Positions 48,365-59,879 of a DNA stretch of 64,000 nucleotides are shown here, one piece after another; the first letter of the stretch is position 1; each line of letters begins with the position of its first letter. The stretch spans positions 10,300,253 through 10,364,252 of the forward strand of contig CM038726.1 in the NCBI GenBank assembly GCA_021613375.1, in the 5' to 3' direction. The DNA comes from Megaleporinus macrocephalus (lineage: Eukaryota > Chordata > Actinopteri > Characiformes > Anostomidae). Below the pieces are notes generated by a model, which was not told the DNA's origin, did not search any database, and worked only from the letters and a program-made list of their open reading frames with translations. A program made the position numbers and the translations under genes.

Positions 48365-48500
48365 CAAAGGTTTTCATGTATGCCCACCAGTTGGCCCTTA
48401 TTGTCAGTTAGATTATGAGTTCAATCCCTGGTGATGCCACAGCCATCCATGCTCAGAAACCCAAGAAAGCCTCTAGGGGTGGTTGATGCTAGCCAACACA
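48365..48500. repeat. Possible SINE-like repeat
   Basis: CATGTATGCCCACCAGTTGG and ATGAGTTCAATCCCTGGTG could be weak A and B boxes. The assignment is uncertain. Confidence 0.25.
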
Positions 48501-48942
48501 GGCATCTTATGCTTAGTTCACGCTACATGATTACATCTAGCATGTCCAATATTTAGGCCAGTCGGCGACTGTGAGTCAACAGCAGCGTCTAGCTACAGCC
48601 AATAGGATTGCATAGAGAGAAAACAGCGTCACCCTTGAAGCAATCTCTCTGGGGCTGCGGGCGACCGAATGTTTTCAGTGATAAAAATATTTACCTCCAG
48701 CTCTCTCTGCAGAACAGACAGCACCTGCTGGCCCTGTACCTTTATCCATCTTCTCATTCATGTTCGTTCCTGTTCGCATTAGAGGAACGAACAGTTAACT
48801 TTCTCCTCCAAGGTCCAATTACATCACATTATTGTCGGTATGAAAAGGTATTGTGATGTGGTCTCAAAAGAAGCTCACACCCTTCATGTTTTCTGCATTT
48901 GACTGGGGAAGATCTAGCTGACAGGTGGCTATTTTATTTCAG

Positions 48943-49090
48943 CCACTCTCTTACCGAAGGTCTGGTGTTGGACACCATGAACAATAGCCTGAATAAGATC
49001 CTTGCGGACCTGAGCTTCTCCGCCCTGGAGGACGACGACCTGGGCATGTCTAATTCCAGCTGGTCCCAGCTCATTCCTGAGCTGAACTAA
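48943..49090 (+). CDS. Possible orphan terminal coding exon, family unknown
   Basis: The acceptor TTTTATTTCAG precedes a frame that reads HSLTEGLVLDTMNNSLNKIL, ADLSFSALEDDDLG, MSNSSWSQLIPELN and a TAA. The composition is unlike the surrounding AT-rich DNA (GC-rich third positions, acidic and amphipathic), as expected of real coding sequence. No partner exon is visible between the il13ra2 poly(A) signal and this point. It could be the end of a gene whose other exons lie far upstream or were lost, or a fragment of a duplicated gene. An AATAAA occurs at 49997-50002. I do not recognise the family. Confidence 0.45.
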
Positions 49091-49099
49091 CTCTGCAGT

Positions 49100-51640
49100 G
49101 ACTGATTGAATTTATTTCCACACTCCATAGTTACCTTTTTACCATAGTTAACGACACTTGTAAATATTTAATTTGATGTGCTTCTTCAAGTGACGTAAAA
49201 GAACCACAAAGCAAACATGAAAATACTTCTACATCAATCAAACCAATTGTGATGGAGGAGTCATAAAAGCAACAGCCAAGACACGAACAACAGCAACAGG
49301 AACATGATTCATGAAAAACAGGACTGGAAACAGAGGGTATATAGACACACAGGGACCTAGACACAGCTGAGATTCATTAAAACGTGAAAAGACAATAAAT
49401 TAACATCAGATGAGGGGTGTACATGAGGATGAAGCTTGAGGGAGCAAGGAACAACAATAAATCGATAGATGAATGATCAGAGGGGAAGAAAGTGACAGGG
49501 GGGCTTGAAAAGCACAGCTCCTGGGGTGCAAGATAAAAGGACGGTGGGTCCGCCAGTAAGTCAGCAAGCAGGGAAGTACACATCCTCAGTTGCAGGCTAG
49601 ACCGCATCGGTGTCCTTGACTGCATGTGGGAAGCAGATATCAGCTCGCTGGAGGTCTTTGGGAACAGGTGGCACTGTGAGGGCACGTGTCATCTTGCAGG
49701 TGCTGTCTTGGAGGCAGGTGAATCTGAGATAGGCAGGTCTGCAGCAGCGACCTTGGAGCCAGAAAGCAACTCCTGCTTACGGTGTTTCTTTCAACATGAC
49801 AGATGAGGAAGAGCTTGAGTGTCAATGTCAGCAAAGCATGCCACCAGGAAGGGAACGTCATTAGCTGTCCGGCGTTTTTCTAGAAGGTCCATGTCCATGT
49901 AGCCAGTAGGTAACAGGGCCTACATCAACAGGGCCTCGTACTCCCTCCTGTGGTCTGGTTTTTCCTGTCTGTGTTGTTTTCCTTCAATTAATTCAAAATA
50001 AAAGCTTTAGTGGGCATGGACCCACCATTGTTTTTGCTGTGTTCTAGCAAAATCAACATTTTAATATAAAAAAGGTATAAATGTATATAATTGGGTATAT
50101 ATAGTTGATTTAAAAATGACACTAGGACGAAGAATTCTCAAATAAAACCGTTGCATGTTTTTTCAAGTTGGGATTTTTTAAACTGTTTTCTTCATAACAC
50201 CAAAAAGGTTAATCTATTGTTTAAAGTTTGTTATTGTGATAATAGAACAACAGTTTTTTTGTGTGACATAGAAAAAACATCACATTTTTAATCAATCTGA
50301 GGAACACCTTCACAATGCGAAGAACCCCTCAATCGTGCAAAGTGTTCTTTGTGTGTTCATGGTACCTATAAAATTAATTTTCTTTATTAAGGAACATTTA
50401 AAAAAACATCTGCGAACACTTTGAAATTAAAAGGGACCTGTTTGCCTTGTTAGTTCACTGTTTTATGTTAAACATGATTAGTCACACTGTAACATTAAAG
50501 AGAATAGCCTCAAACCTGTCTTCTCAGTTTTGATTGTTTGATTACTTCAGAGACTCTTCAATACCTTAAAATCAATTGGAGCTCCATCCTTCACCTAATC
50601 TCCTTTGGAGAAACTGGGCAATATTAGCAGGTGTGTCCATATCACCGCAATCGCTATCCATTGGCCCAAGGCAACATCCTAGAACATTCTTCCTAGTTAT
50701 TACACCATAGCTACAATTAGTATGCCAGAGGCAGATCATCAATGGACAAGTATATCAGTCACCATGGGCACCCAAAACCAACAATCTCTGGCTCATTTTA
50801 CCCAGTGTAAATAGGACAGCAGTATAAATGAGCCCAGAGTATTGGTATTGAAATTCAGTTGCTACTTAACTGTACTAAACCTTTCAGGACTTTTCAGAGT
50901 CCCATCAGCTGGAAGTGAGAGTTAATTATAATATGTCAAACTCCTTTGACCTGTTTCTCTTGGCTTGTCATTTGTTTTTTTCCGGTCTGTGAAATTCAGT
51001 AAAACCGCTTTTACTTTGTCATTGAAAGCTTGTCATGGCAGGTTCTAGAAACCTAGTCTCTTGGCATGTTTGAATGGAAAACTGACATGCAGGGAAATTG
51101 TTCTTTTCAAAATCTTCCAGCTTGGGTCTCTGTCAACAACCTCCCCATTCTCCTTTTCTGACTTATCGTTCACTATGAAGAAATTTACAATGAAGTGTTG
51201 GAACTGATTAATTGTTGCCACGCTTCTCTCGTTTCAGCCATTTGTATTTGTCAGTCACCTCTAAACCAACAAGACCTGCGATTACTGCGATCCTAAAATA
51301 ATCTTTTTAGATCAGTAGTACGTTTTTTTACTTGTTGACAATGGTAAACTATGGCTATTAGAACTAAGCCTTCAGCACAAGCCATAATTGTCAATTTTAA
51401 AAATAAAGGACAAAATAATGCTAAACGTTGTTGGCAGGACGCCAGTAGAGAATCCTACGCATGTTCACGTTTGTTTGTGCGGTTCTTGCTCCATATTCTG
51501 GGGCTTTTGGACTTCCTGAGTGGGGAAACTGTGGCACTGCATTGTGTTTTAGCCTACGCTTAAAACTAACAGTCTCCATAAAGTCACCAGTGGTGGTCTA
51601 CTGTGTTGTATCTTTTTCTTTATATTAGCCTGTTTTAATC
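49100..51640. other. Intergenic DNA, nothing assigned
   Basis: No frame with a recognisable product. A poly(A)-like AATAAA lies at 49997. Stretches rich in short repeats look like decayed mobile DNA. Confidence 0.35.
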
Positions 51641-51649
51641 TTATTGGAC

Positions 51650-52025
51650 AGAAGGCTCCGAGTGCGGGAAGATCCTGGTTTTATTGTCCCCGGCAATGGG
51701 AGGCCTTTATGACAGGCAATCTTAGGCTCGAGAACCAGACCCTGCGATGTTGTCTTTAGACCCCCCTAGGCTCAAGAACCCCTCCACCCAGGAGATAACA
51801 CGTGACCCAGAGACAGCCCGTAGCAGAAGTTTGCGACATGGCCAGGAGGAGCCCATGTGGCCCGAAGGCAATGGAGGGACGGACCTATAAAGAGACCATA
51901 CAGCTAAAACCAGGCAGACCAGCTTCTGACCAACTTTTGACCTGCTTCTGACCAGCTTCAGATCAGGGTGTGAAGGCTCAGAGTAAAGACGGTTCTGCAA
52001 TTCCAAATTAAACAAGCTTAAAACT
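51650..52025. other. Possible solo LTR or promoter-like block
   Basis: A GC-richer block has TATAAAG at 51886-51892 and repeats of GACCAGCTTCTGACC downstream. The arrangement suggests an LTR, but no clear terminal TG/CA pair or target duplication was found. Confidence 0.25.
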
Positions 52026-52029
52026 TACA

Positions 52030-53850
52030 ACAACTGAACGACTCAAACGCTTTGAAACTGAAGTGAGGAGAGCAGAGCGGCGGGTCTTTCGGTAACTGTG
52101 TTCGTCCACACGCTGCTTCACTAACTATTCTCCTTTTTATACTAATATCAGTCCTCCCACTGCCTTTCCACTGGAAATAACATCAACAACACAATGTAAA
52201 TGTACATGGTTTTCTTTAAGCTATCTTAGCTAACTATCATTCACTCCTTCCAACCGCAGTCAAGTTTAGTCATCTACCCAGCAGGCATTGCTCATCAGAA
52301 ATAATGGCTGCGTCCGTATGTTAAATATTTAGAATAAAACCATTAATTTATAAATAAATCTGATACTTTTGTGAATTTTTAACATTGTGTCTTAACAATT
52401 TAGAGTCATTACACCGCATAAAACCTTACAAGTGTTACCAGCCGGGGTTCCCTTTAAGACTGGTATTCGGCTCCTTCCAAGCAGTTAGTATAGCAAACAT
52501 CCTTTCTCCCAGGTATTCTAACGCTACATAAACAGCCACAGCACCACCCTCATTTCTGAGTTTCTACAGAACTCAGGCTTTAAAGTGGTCGATGCTTTAG
52601 AATCTTTTTCATCTTGTTATAAACAAAAACATGCTCATCGCCTCCAGCACCGAATCAAACACTGTTTCCGAGTCATCCTGTATTTATTTCAGACATGTTT
52701 TGTATATATTGCAGCCGCCTCCAGCACATGACAAGTACTTCCGCTCCGATCATGCACAGGTGTACGGGGTTTTGCTTGTGTTGGTTTCCTTGTAAAACCG
52801 TGTGCATATACAGCACTGTGGTTGATCTGCGCTGGTTGTCTGTGTGGGGCTCTGAGCTGCTGGTTAGGCAGACACTGCCCCTTTGTGGGCAGGTCCTTTG
52901 ACTGACCGAGCGAGAACCATCATTTTTTTGGTTTTCATTCAAAGGGAAAAAAAAAAAAAAAAAAGATAGACAAATGCCAAAAGCAAAGAAGCCAGAGCTG
53001 ACGACTCAATCTTTTCCTAAACTCCTTGGAGCTCCTCTGATGGGTTTGGAGCAGTTGGCTTGAGCGCCCACTGAAACAGTGGATCGGCTGGGCTGATGGC
53101 GAGAGTGGTGCCCCAGAGAGAGAGGCACAGGGTGGGGGACTGCGATGACACTTTTTGCTGCTGCTGTGTCCTCCCAGAGGACCTAGAGGATGACGACAAG
53201 ATCACCTGGCGCTCCGGAGAGCATGCCAGAGCTACCGGCCACAACATTAGTGCAGTGGATAGACATAAAACCGATTAACTATCATTCTTATTTTTTTTCA
53301 TTTTAAAAATGAATATTAATATTGCCACATAATTACATGTAAAGAAAAGTTTTTAGTAATATAGCTTATGTAATGTATTCTGAATGTAAATTTTTTGCTT
53401 CTAGGATACTGGATGGATACTGATGAAAGTGCATGCAAATGCAACAGAAAGTAAATATTATATGTTGTCCAGTAAGCAAAAAATACATTGTTATTTACAC
53501 AAGTGATAAGTGTGATACTTATAATGTACGTGAAACTAACTAACAATTCAGAACTTTCACACAATCACCGTTTGTTGATGGTGGAGTTGGGGGGGGGGTG
53601 GCAGTGTTTCAGGGTACTTTCATATCTATGTTACCTTCTGGTCATCTTTTAATTTATACTGTTATAGTTAGATCTGTCACTAGCCACACTCTGAACTTTT
53701 CATGATCTCTATAGTCATACTCCTGAGCAGAACTCAGTCAGTCTCTTTACTCTTCCTGAGATAATGGCTGCCCTCCTGTCCTGCTGAATGCTGGTGGAGG
53801 ACTGGTGCCTCCTCCTCACCTGACACCAACCAGTTCTTATCTTCTTTCAG
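52030..53850. other. Intergenic DNA, nothing assigned
   Basis: An A-run at 52949-52965 and a G-run at 53590-53600 are the only simple tracts. Short open frames are listed under rejected items. Confidence 0.35.
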
Positions 53851-54205
53851 GCCATCTGCTACACCCCCGACTGCATCACTATGCCGTCCAGATGTACCAG
53901 CATTAAGATATGATAGGACTGCTTCAGCTCACTCCCACAGTCAGAGACTGAGCAGTTTCTAAAGCTTTTACCATCCAGAGTTCAAGTAGAAATTCTATTA
54001 GCTTTTATTCTGAATTTGACTAATATCCTATAAATACTGTTTGACCAGAGGAAGATGGGTCTCCCCTTGTGAGTCTTGGTTCCTCCCAAGGTTTCTTCCT
54101 CCAGGCTTGAGGGAGTTTTTCTTGCCACCGCCTCTGGGTTGCTCACTGGAGGATACATGCTGTAACTGTATGTTCTCAAACTTCTGTTGTAAAAAGCACA
54201 ATACA
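53850..54205. repeat. High-copy teleost repeat
   Basis: CCAGAGGAAGATGGGTCTCC, GGTTCCTCCCAAGGTTTC and GAGGGAGTTTTTCTTGCCAC form a sequence that recurs very often in fish genomes, with TTGTAAAAAGCACAATACA at its end. Confidence 0.7.
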
Positions 54206-54414
54206 AAGAAACTTATTAGTTCATCATCTGCAGTTGTTGGCATCAGTGAAGTGAGTATCGAGTATCCTGGTTAGGCGTGTTTGCATTTCACTTTCACATT
54301 TGTGGTTTAGTAAATATGCAGCTTGTAAAGTCGTTTTCATATTCATTTGCTGGATGTTTAGTGTTTTCTCTTTGATTTCTAAAGAAATAAATGTACGAAT
54401 AAATGATCGGACCT

Positions 54415-54525
54415 ACATTTGTCCATAGTGCTGTAGTCATGTTCTGGTATGTTCTGTTTGTTTTGGTGATCAGGGCTGGGTCAGTAACAGTCCATAGTGC
54501 TGAAGCCATGTTCTGGAAGCGCTTC
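54415..54525. repeat. Local tandem duplication of about 69 bases
   Basis: GTCCATAGTGCTGTAGTCAT at 54420 returns as GTCCATAGTGCTGAAGCCAT near 54489, each followed by GTTCTGG. Confidence 0.75.
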
Positions 54526-54529
54526 CTAC

Positions 54530-55345
54530 TTAGCAAACTTAGCAAACCTAAGAGCAAACTGCTCTTACCATTTTTCTTTTTTACTCTCAGTTTTTATTGG
54601 CGGCTTGAGGAGTCAATAAAGATTGAGTCACTGACACAACTAGAACGTTGAGTCTGGTTTAAAAATAGTGTAATATGTTTATGTACTCTGGTATGGAATG
54701 CAACTAGGAGGCAAAAAAATTGTTTATGCCCCTCGCAAACTACTTAATTCTCTCTACAAATGTCAACTCCCACTGACCCGAACCCTGCAGAGTAAAGCCA
54801 ACCAGCATATACTTGGCCAGACTGATTAATGGGGCTAAAATGAGGTGAAAAGTGACTTAAGCAAAAATTCTTTCTCAGGCAGAAAACCTGAGAGTAACCT
54901 GATTTTAAGGAGCTGCTGAAGAGAGATTTGAAATCACCAGCTTTAAGGTTAAAATGATGACAAATTACTTTTATGTAGGCTCTAAAATACTGACTGCTTC
55001 TTTGGTGTAGCTGTGTCATCCTCATGGCACTTACACGTGCAAGAGAGGAATTATTTCTCATGGCCAAATCCCTGGCAGAATAAAAACACCTGGGCCTTGA
55101 GCCAGCGTCCTTGTGATTAAACTTGTATTTACTTTTATTATCAAAGCCAACTTACATCATTACCTTCTTTGGCACTGCCTAGTGTTTTTTTCTCTTTTTT
55201 CTATACCCCCTCTACTTTGTTTCACCTTCTGTACTCTCAGGTCTGACATCTCGAGTCAACACTGGATTAGCGTGTCTTGCTACCTGCTATAATTGTTGAC
55301 ACATTATTGTAATAACACCGAATGACTATAACACAGCATAAACAT
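54530..55345. other. Intergenic DNA, nothing assigned
   Basis: No frame or repeat family is supported. Confidence 0.35.
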
Positions 55346-55392
55346 CCATCCATCCATCCATCTATCATCTTCCGCTTTATCCCACTAGTAAA
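55345..55392. repeat. (CATC)n with LINE/SINE tail
   Basis: CATCCATCCATCCATCCATC followed by TATCATCTTCCGCTTTATCC is the end of a common fish retroelement (RTE/Rex3-like tail). Confidence 0.65.
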
Positions 55393-55394
55393 AA

Positions 55395-56385
55395 TCATGG
55401 AGGTGTGTTGGAGACAATCCCATTTAATATAAGTCATCCTTTGAACTAAAGTGTATTAAAAACACTTGTCTTCTTTAAGACCTTTCTAAATATGCAAAAA
55501 GGATTAAATATTGGTGGGGAAAATTTAATAATACCTGGATATTGGTGGGGATGCATCACTTCCATCCATGCTAATTCTACACCCTTGCTATGGATGAACA
55601 TTTGAACTATTTTTAGAATTTGGCTTGAACCAAATATTACAAGAGCCATTGAGTTCTTTCTCTTGCAATGGTCGACTCATGAGAGCAAACAGCACCCCCT
55701 TGTGAAGAAATTTCAGTATGCTAAATGCGTTTGAGAAAGTTACGCAGTTAACATCTAATAAAAGGAAGGTTGGTCAGGTTAATCTGGAAGGGGGTCTTGC
55801 TTTGCTTGATGATGTTAAGCAATAAAAAAATTCTAGATTCTTGGAAGCCGACCTTGGCAGATAATTTAGCATAAGAAATGAATTGATATCGTCTGTGTCT
55901 GATTGTCTTACTGTTTACATTTTCAGTTCTTCGTATAAACATATAAAGTGGCTGGTTTATCAAAAAGGGGCTAGATAAGAACTAATCTCAAACATAAAAT
56001 CCACACCCAAAACTAAAACCTTGAGGCTGGTTTTGTCATGGTCTGCTGTAGACTGAACAGAGTTATTGTGCATGGATTCTGCTACACCGGTGCTGGCCTG
56101 ACATGACGACCTGAAAAATAGGATAGGCCTACATTGGGAAATAAGTTCCTACACTCAACTTTTGTTTTAGTGCAGCTTTGCAATTGCTTAGGATTTTAAC
56201 CCACGGTTAAAACTAATGTCATCTAGAGCATGTTAACAAAATCACACAAAAATAATCAATGGGAATCAAATTTATTTACCAAGGGAGGCCTGGATTTGGA
56301 GTCACATACAAAACTAAAGTGTAAAAACACACTACAGGCTGATCCAACTTTGATGTAATGTCCTTAAAACAGCTAAAAATGATGC
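55395..56385. other. Intergenic DNA, nothing assigned
   Basis: No frame or repeat family is supported. Confidence 0.35.
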
Positions 56386-56389
56386 TCAG

Positions 56390-57195
56390 TATTGTGTGTG
56401 GCCTCCACATGCCTGCATGACCTTTCTACAATGCCTGGACATGCTCCTGATGAGGTGGCAGATGGTCTCCTGAGGGATCTCCTCCCAGACCTGGACTAAA
56501 GCATCCGCCAACTCCTGGACAGTCTGTGGTGCAACATGACATTGGTGGATGGAGCAAGATAATAATAATAATGTCCCAGATGTTCTCAATTGGATTCAGG
56601 TCTGGGGAATGGGCGGGCCAGTCCATAGCTTCAATGCCTTCATCTTGCCGGAACCGGTCATGCTGAAGGATGTTGCAGGCAGCAGATTACTCTCCACGGC
56701 GTCTTCAGACTCTGTCACTTCTGTCACATGTGCTCAGTGTGAACCTGCTTTTATCTGTGAAGAGCACATGGCGCCAGTGGCGAATTTGCCAATCCTGGTG
56801 TTCTCTGGCAAATGCCAAGCGTCCTGCATGGTGTTAGGCTTTGAACACAACCCCCATCTGTGGACATCGGGCCCTCACTACATTCTCATGGAGTAGGTTT
56901 CTAACCATCCGTGCAGACACATGTACATTTGTGGCCTGCTGGAGGTCATTTTGCAGGGCTCTGGCAGTGCTCCTCCTGTTCCTCCTTGCACAAAGGCGGA
57001 GGTAGCGGTCCTGCTGCTGGGTTGTTGCCCTCCTACGGCCTCCTCCACGTCTCCTGGTAGCGCCTCCAGCCTCTGGACACTATGCTGACAGACACAGCAA
57101 ACCTTCTTGCCACAGCTCGCTTTAATGTGCCATCCTGGATGAGCTGCACTACCTGAGTCACTTGTGTGGGTTGTAGAGTCTGTCTCATGCTACCA
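56390..57195 (-). mobile_element. Tc1/mariner-type transposase pseudogene
   Basis: The minus strand begins near 57190 with [20 protein letters not shown], then [20 protein letters not shown], an HTH DNA-binding start. It ends near 56620-56400 with MDWPAHSPDLNPIENIWDII, the last-acidic-residue motif, then QELADALVQVWEEIPQETI. In between it is broken by stops and shifts. A short (AAT)n insertion (near 56560-56572) interrupts the C-terminal part. Terminal repeats were not resolved. Confidence 0.85.
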
Positions 57196-57599
57196 CGAGT
57201 GTGAAAGCACCACCAACATTCAAAAGTGACCCAAACATCAGCCAGAAAACATAGCTACTGAGAAGTGGTCTGTGGTCCCCACCAACAGAACCACTCCTTT
57301 ATTGAGTATGTCTTTGTGGCAAAGTGGGAAAAATAAGCCTGACTACGTCACCTAGGGGAATTTCACCCCTAGGAAATATAACTGCATGTAATACTCCACC
57401 AAGAAAGGACACAAGAAGAGACGTGTTCCAACAAGTTAATCAAATTTTTATTTACACTTATATTTAAAAAGTCTCACACTGAACAAAATTAAGATTAATA
57501 TTCTGTACCTTAAGATGGATGCTAATGAAATCACAAAATAAAAGGGGCAGAGCTGCGAGCTTACCATGGCATAGGACAAAAGAGAGTCCTACACTACAC

Positions 57600-58340
57600 A
57601 TCCATTTGCAAGGTTTATTTACTCAGAGCAGTGACAAAGATAAACAAAAACAGTCCAGTAGCATGAGGAGTCTGAGAGGAGTGAGCAGTGGGCCTGCAGC
57701 AGGCTAGGAGGTGATCCCTTTGGGCAGGCTGGATGTAGCACAGGGCCGCTGATGTTGATGCAGTGCAGGAGGGAACCTGAGCAGCACCTCGCGTCCTAGT
57801 GAGAGAAGGGAGAGAGAACCCAGCCCAGGAGAGACAGTCTGAACAGTGGTTAAACGGTGTTCGCCGTGGTCTTGGCACTAGTCTGGTGGCAGCCTCGAAC
57901 AGAGAACACCCTCTGTGAGAGTGGTATTTCAGTGATAACGCAAACTAAAAACAGTCAATAGAGAGCTGGCCGGAACCGGGGAACGAAGTCGCTGCGGGGA
58001 ACGAGCTCGGGAGTCCAGTGGTTCACCAACCTCGCTTTGCGGGACGCCTACGAGAAGGCTCAGCCGAGTGGAGGTGAGTGCCGGGCAGGTCAGAGGGATA
58101 ACAGATCCTCTTGGGCTCCAGGGAGTGAGACAGGACCCCGCTGTGGAGAAGCCAAGTCTGGTTGGACCTGTGGAGAGACCCTTTAGCCGACGGCCCAGAG
58201 ACCAGTATTTCAGGTGGAAAGAACAGAGAAACAATGTCACGCACTCGGCTGCGAGTGCGGCTAAGCTAAGTAGGGAGCGCTAACGAACTACCGCGCTGGC
58301 GCTGATGACTGTCAGCTGTGGGAGATCTGTTGCCATGGTG
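57600..58340. other. GC-rich block, unassigned
   Basis: This 740-base block is clearly richer in G and C than its surroundings and has CpG-rich stretches (near 57955-58080 and 58240-58300). Several frames are open on both strands but none shows a known motif. It may be the non-coding part of a large DNA transposon or an old gene fragment. Confidence 0.35.
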
Positions 58341-58559
58341 ATGAGTGTGTGTGAGGGGTGTGTGTCCAAGGCTACTTAATTTGGGCGACTGATCTCCTAA
58401 CGGAATAGGCTGTGGAGCTCACAGTGAGAAGGGCTCCACCACCCACGAACTTAGTCGGTTCCCACTTTGGTGCACAGCTCCTGTCCAGAGCAACAAAGTG
58501 ACAAAGAAGGAAAAAAAATTTATTTGGCCTTCAAGGCCTACCTGTCCTTCAAAGGATGC

Positions 58560-59085
58560 AGCCCCTGAATTTAGAAACTTAATATATGAGATATATGATA
58601 TATTAGAGTAGAAGTATCTCAATAGGTAATCTCAAAAATCACCATGCCTAGCTATGCGCAGTACCATGCATGCCCAATACGGAGTGGTATTTGACAGTAT
58701 TTGATTGCTCAGTTTTTTTTATAGTTTAGACTTGACAATAGCTCACTCTAAAGAAAAAATGTATACTATATATATAATTTTACACTTTATACTAAAATAT
58801 ATGTACTATCATAAAATTTAAAAACATCAATATGTGATTTTGCCTGATTTTATATTCACCTTTTTTTGAGTTCTGGTGACACACAAACTTTAAATGTTGT
58901 TTCAACACACTATTATTGCTAGTCGGAACTTACAATTAAATAATTAAAAAAAATATTTTTCCTTTTTGTTTGAATCCCCCACTTGGATAAGTTGTCAAAT
59001 TTTTACTGTGGGAACAAATTACAAAACCTTTAAGCATGTTTTTCATAGGCAAGGTGAGTGGTGTATGTGTTATAAACATTTGTAT
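58560..59085. other. AT-rich intergenic DNA
   Basis: Nothing assigned. Confidence 0.35.
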
Positions 59086-59091
59086 AATACA

Positions 59092-59460
59092 GTGGTAAGA
59101 AAAAGTAAGTGAACCCTTTGGAATGACCTGGTTTTCTGTACTAATTGGTCATAAAACAGGATCTGATCTACATCTAAGTCCCAATAATACACAAACTCAA
59201 TGTGCTTAACCTAATACCACACAACCAATTATAGTATTTCATTCCTGTATTTGACACATCCAGTAAACATTCACAGTGCTGGTGAAAAAATTAAGTGAAC
59301 CCCTGGATTTAATAACTGGTTAAACCTCCGTTGGCAGCAATAACCTCCAACAAGCGTTTACAGTAGCTGCTGATCAGACCTGCACAACGTTCAGGAGGAA
59401 TTTTGGACCATTCTTCATTACAGAACTGCTTCAGCTCAACCAAGAATGAATTAGCAAGCT
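59092..59460 (-). mobile_element. Truncated Tc1-like element
   Basis: After a TA it begins CAGTGGTAAGAAAAAGTAAG and continues with a family-typical TGAACCC. The downstream part (CAATAACCTCCAACAAGCG, TTGGACCATTCTTCATTACA) encodes decayed transposase on the minus strand. The far end is missing. Confidence 0.7.
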
Positions 59461-59465
59461 AGGCA

Positions 59466-59840
59466 CTATTGATTAGTTGCACTAGCAAGCTGGACAGCCA
59501 GACTAAGTCTGTCATACCCCGTTGTTATATCTGTTAAAAACATTTGTATGACCCACACAGCTATTTTACTATTGTGATAAGATAAACTCTGTTTGCTTTG
59601 TGGGCGTAGAAGGTCTGTGAACACAAATTAATTAGCTAGTTAGGTGCTTGTTATTTGGTTAGCTGTGCTATCTAGCTGGCCGCACAGCCTAAGTCTGTCA
59701 ACCACCCATGGTTATATCTGTTAAAAAAACATTTTTATGACCCACACAGCTATTTTGCTGTTGCTATATTATTGACTCTGTATTTTGAGGCTGTATTTCG
59801 AAGGTCTGTATGCGCAAACGAATTAAGATTAGCAAGGACC
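59466..59840. repeat. Direct tandem duplication of about 186 bases
   Basis: TAAGTCTGTCA, GTTATATCTGTTAAAAA, ATGACCCACACAGCTATTTT and AAGGTCTGT recur in the same order about 186 bases apart. Confidence 0.85.
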
Positions 59841-59879
59841 TTCGTTAGTCTTAGATAAGAACAAAAATAATGGTCACTG

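Noticed and set aside
52695..52901. Plus-strand frame after a TATATTGCAG acceptor-like site
   Set aside because: The peptide (WLSVWGSELLVRQTLPLC and neighbours) matches nothing I know and no donor or partner exon is evident.
53017..53278. Overlapping frames on both strands with GC-richer composition
   Set aside because: Neither strand shows a known motif and no convincing splice sites frame them.
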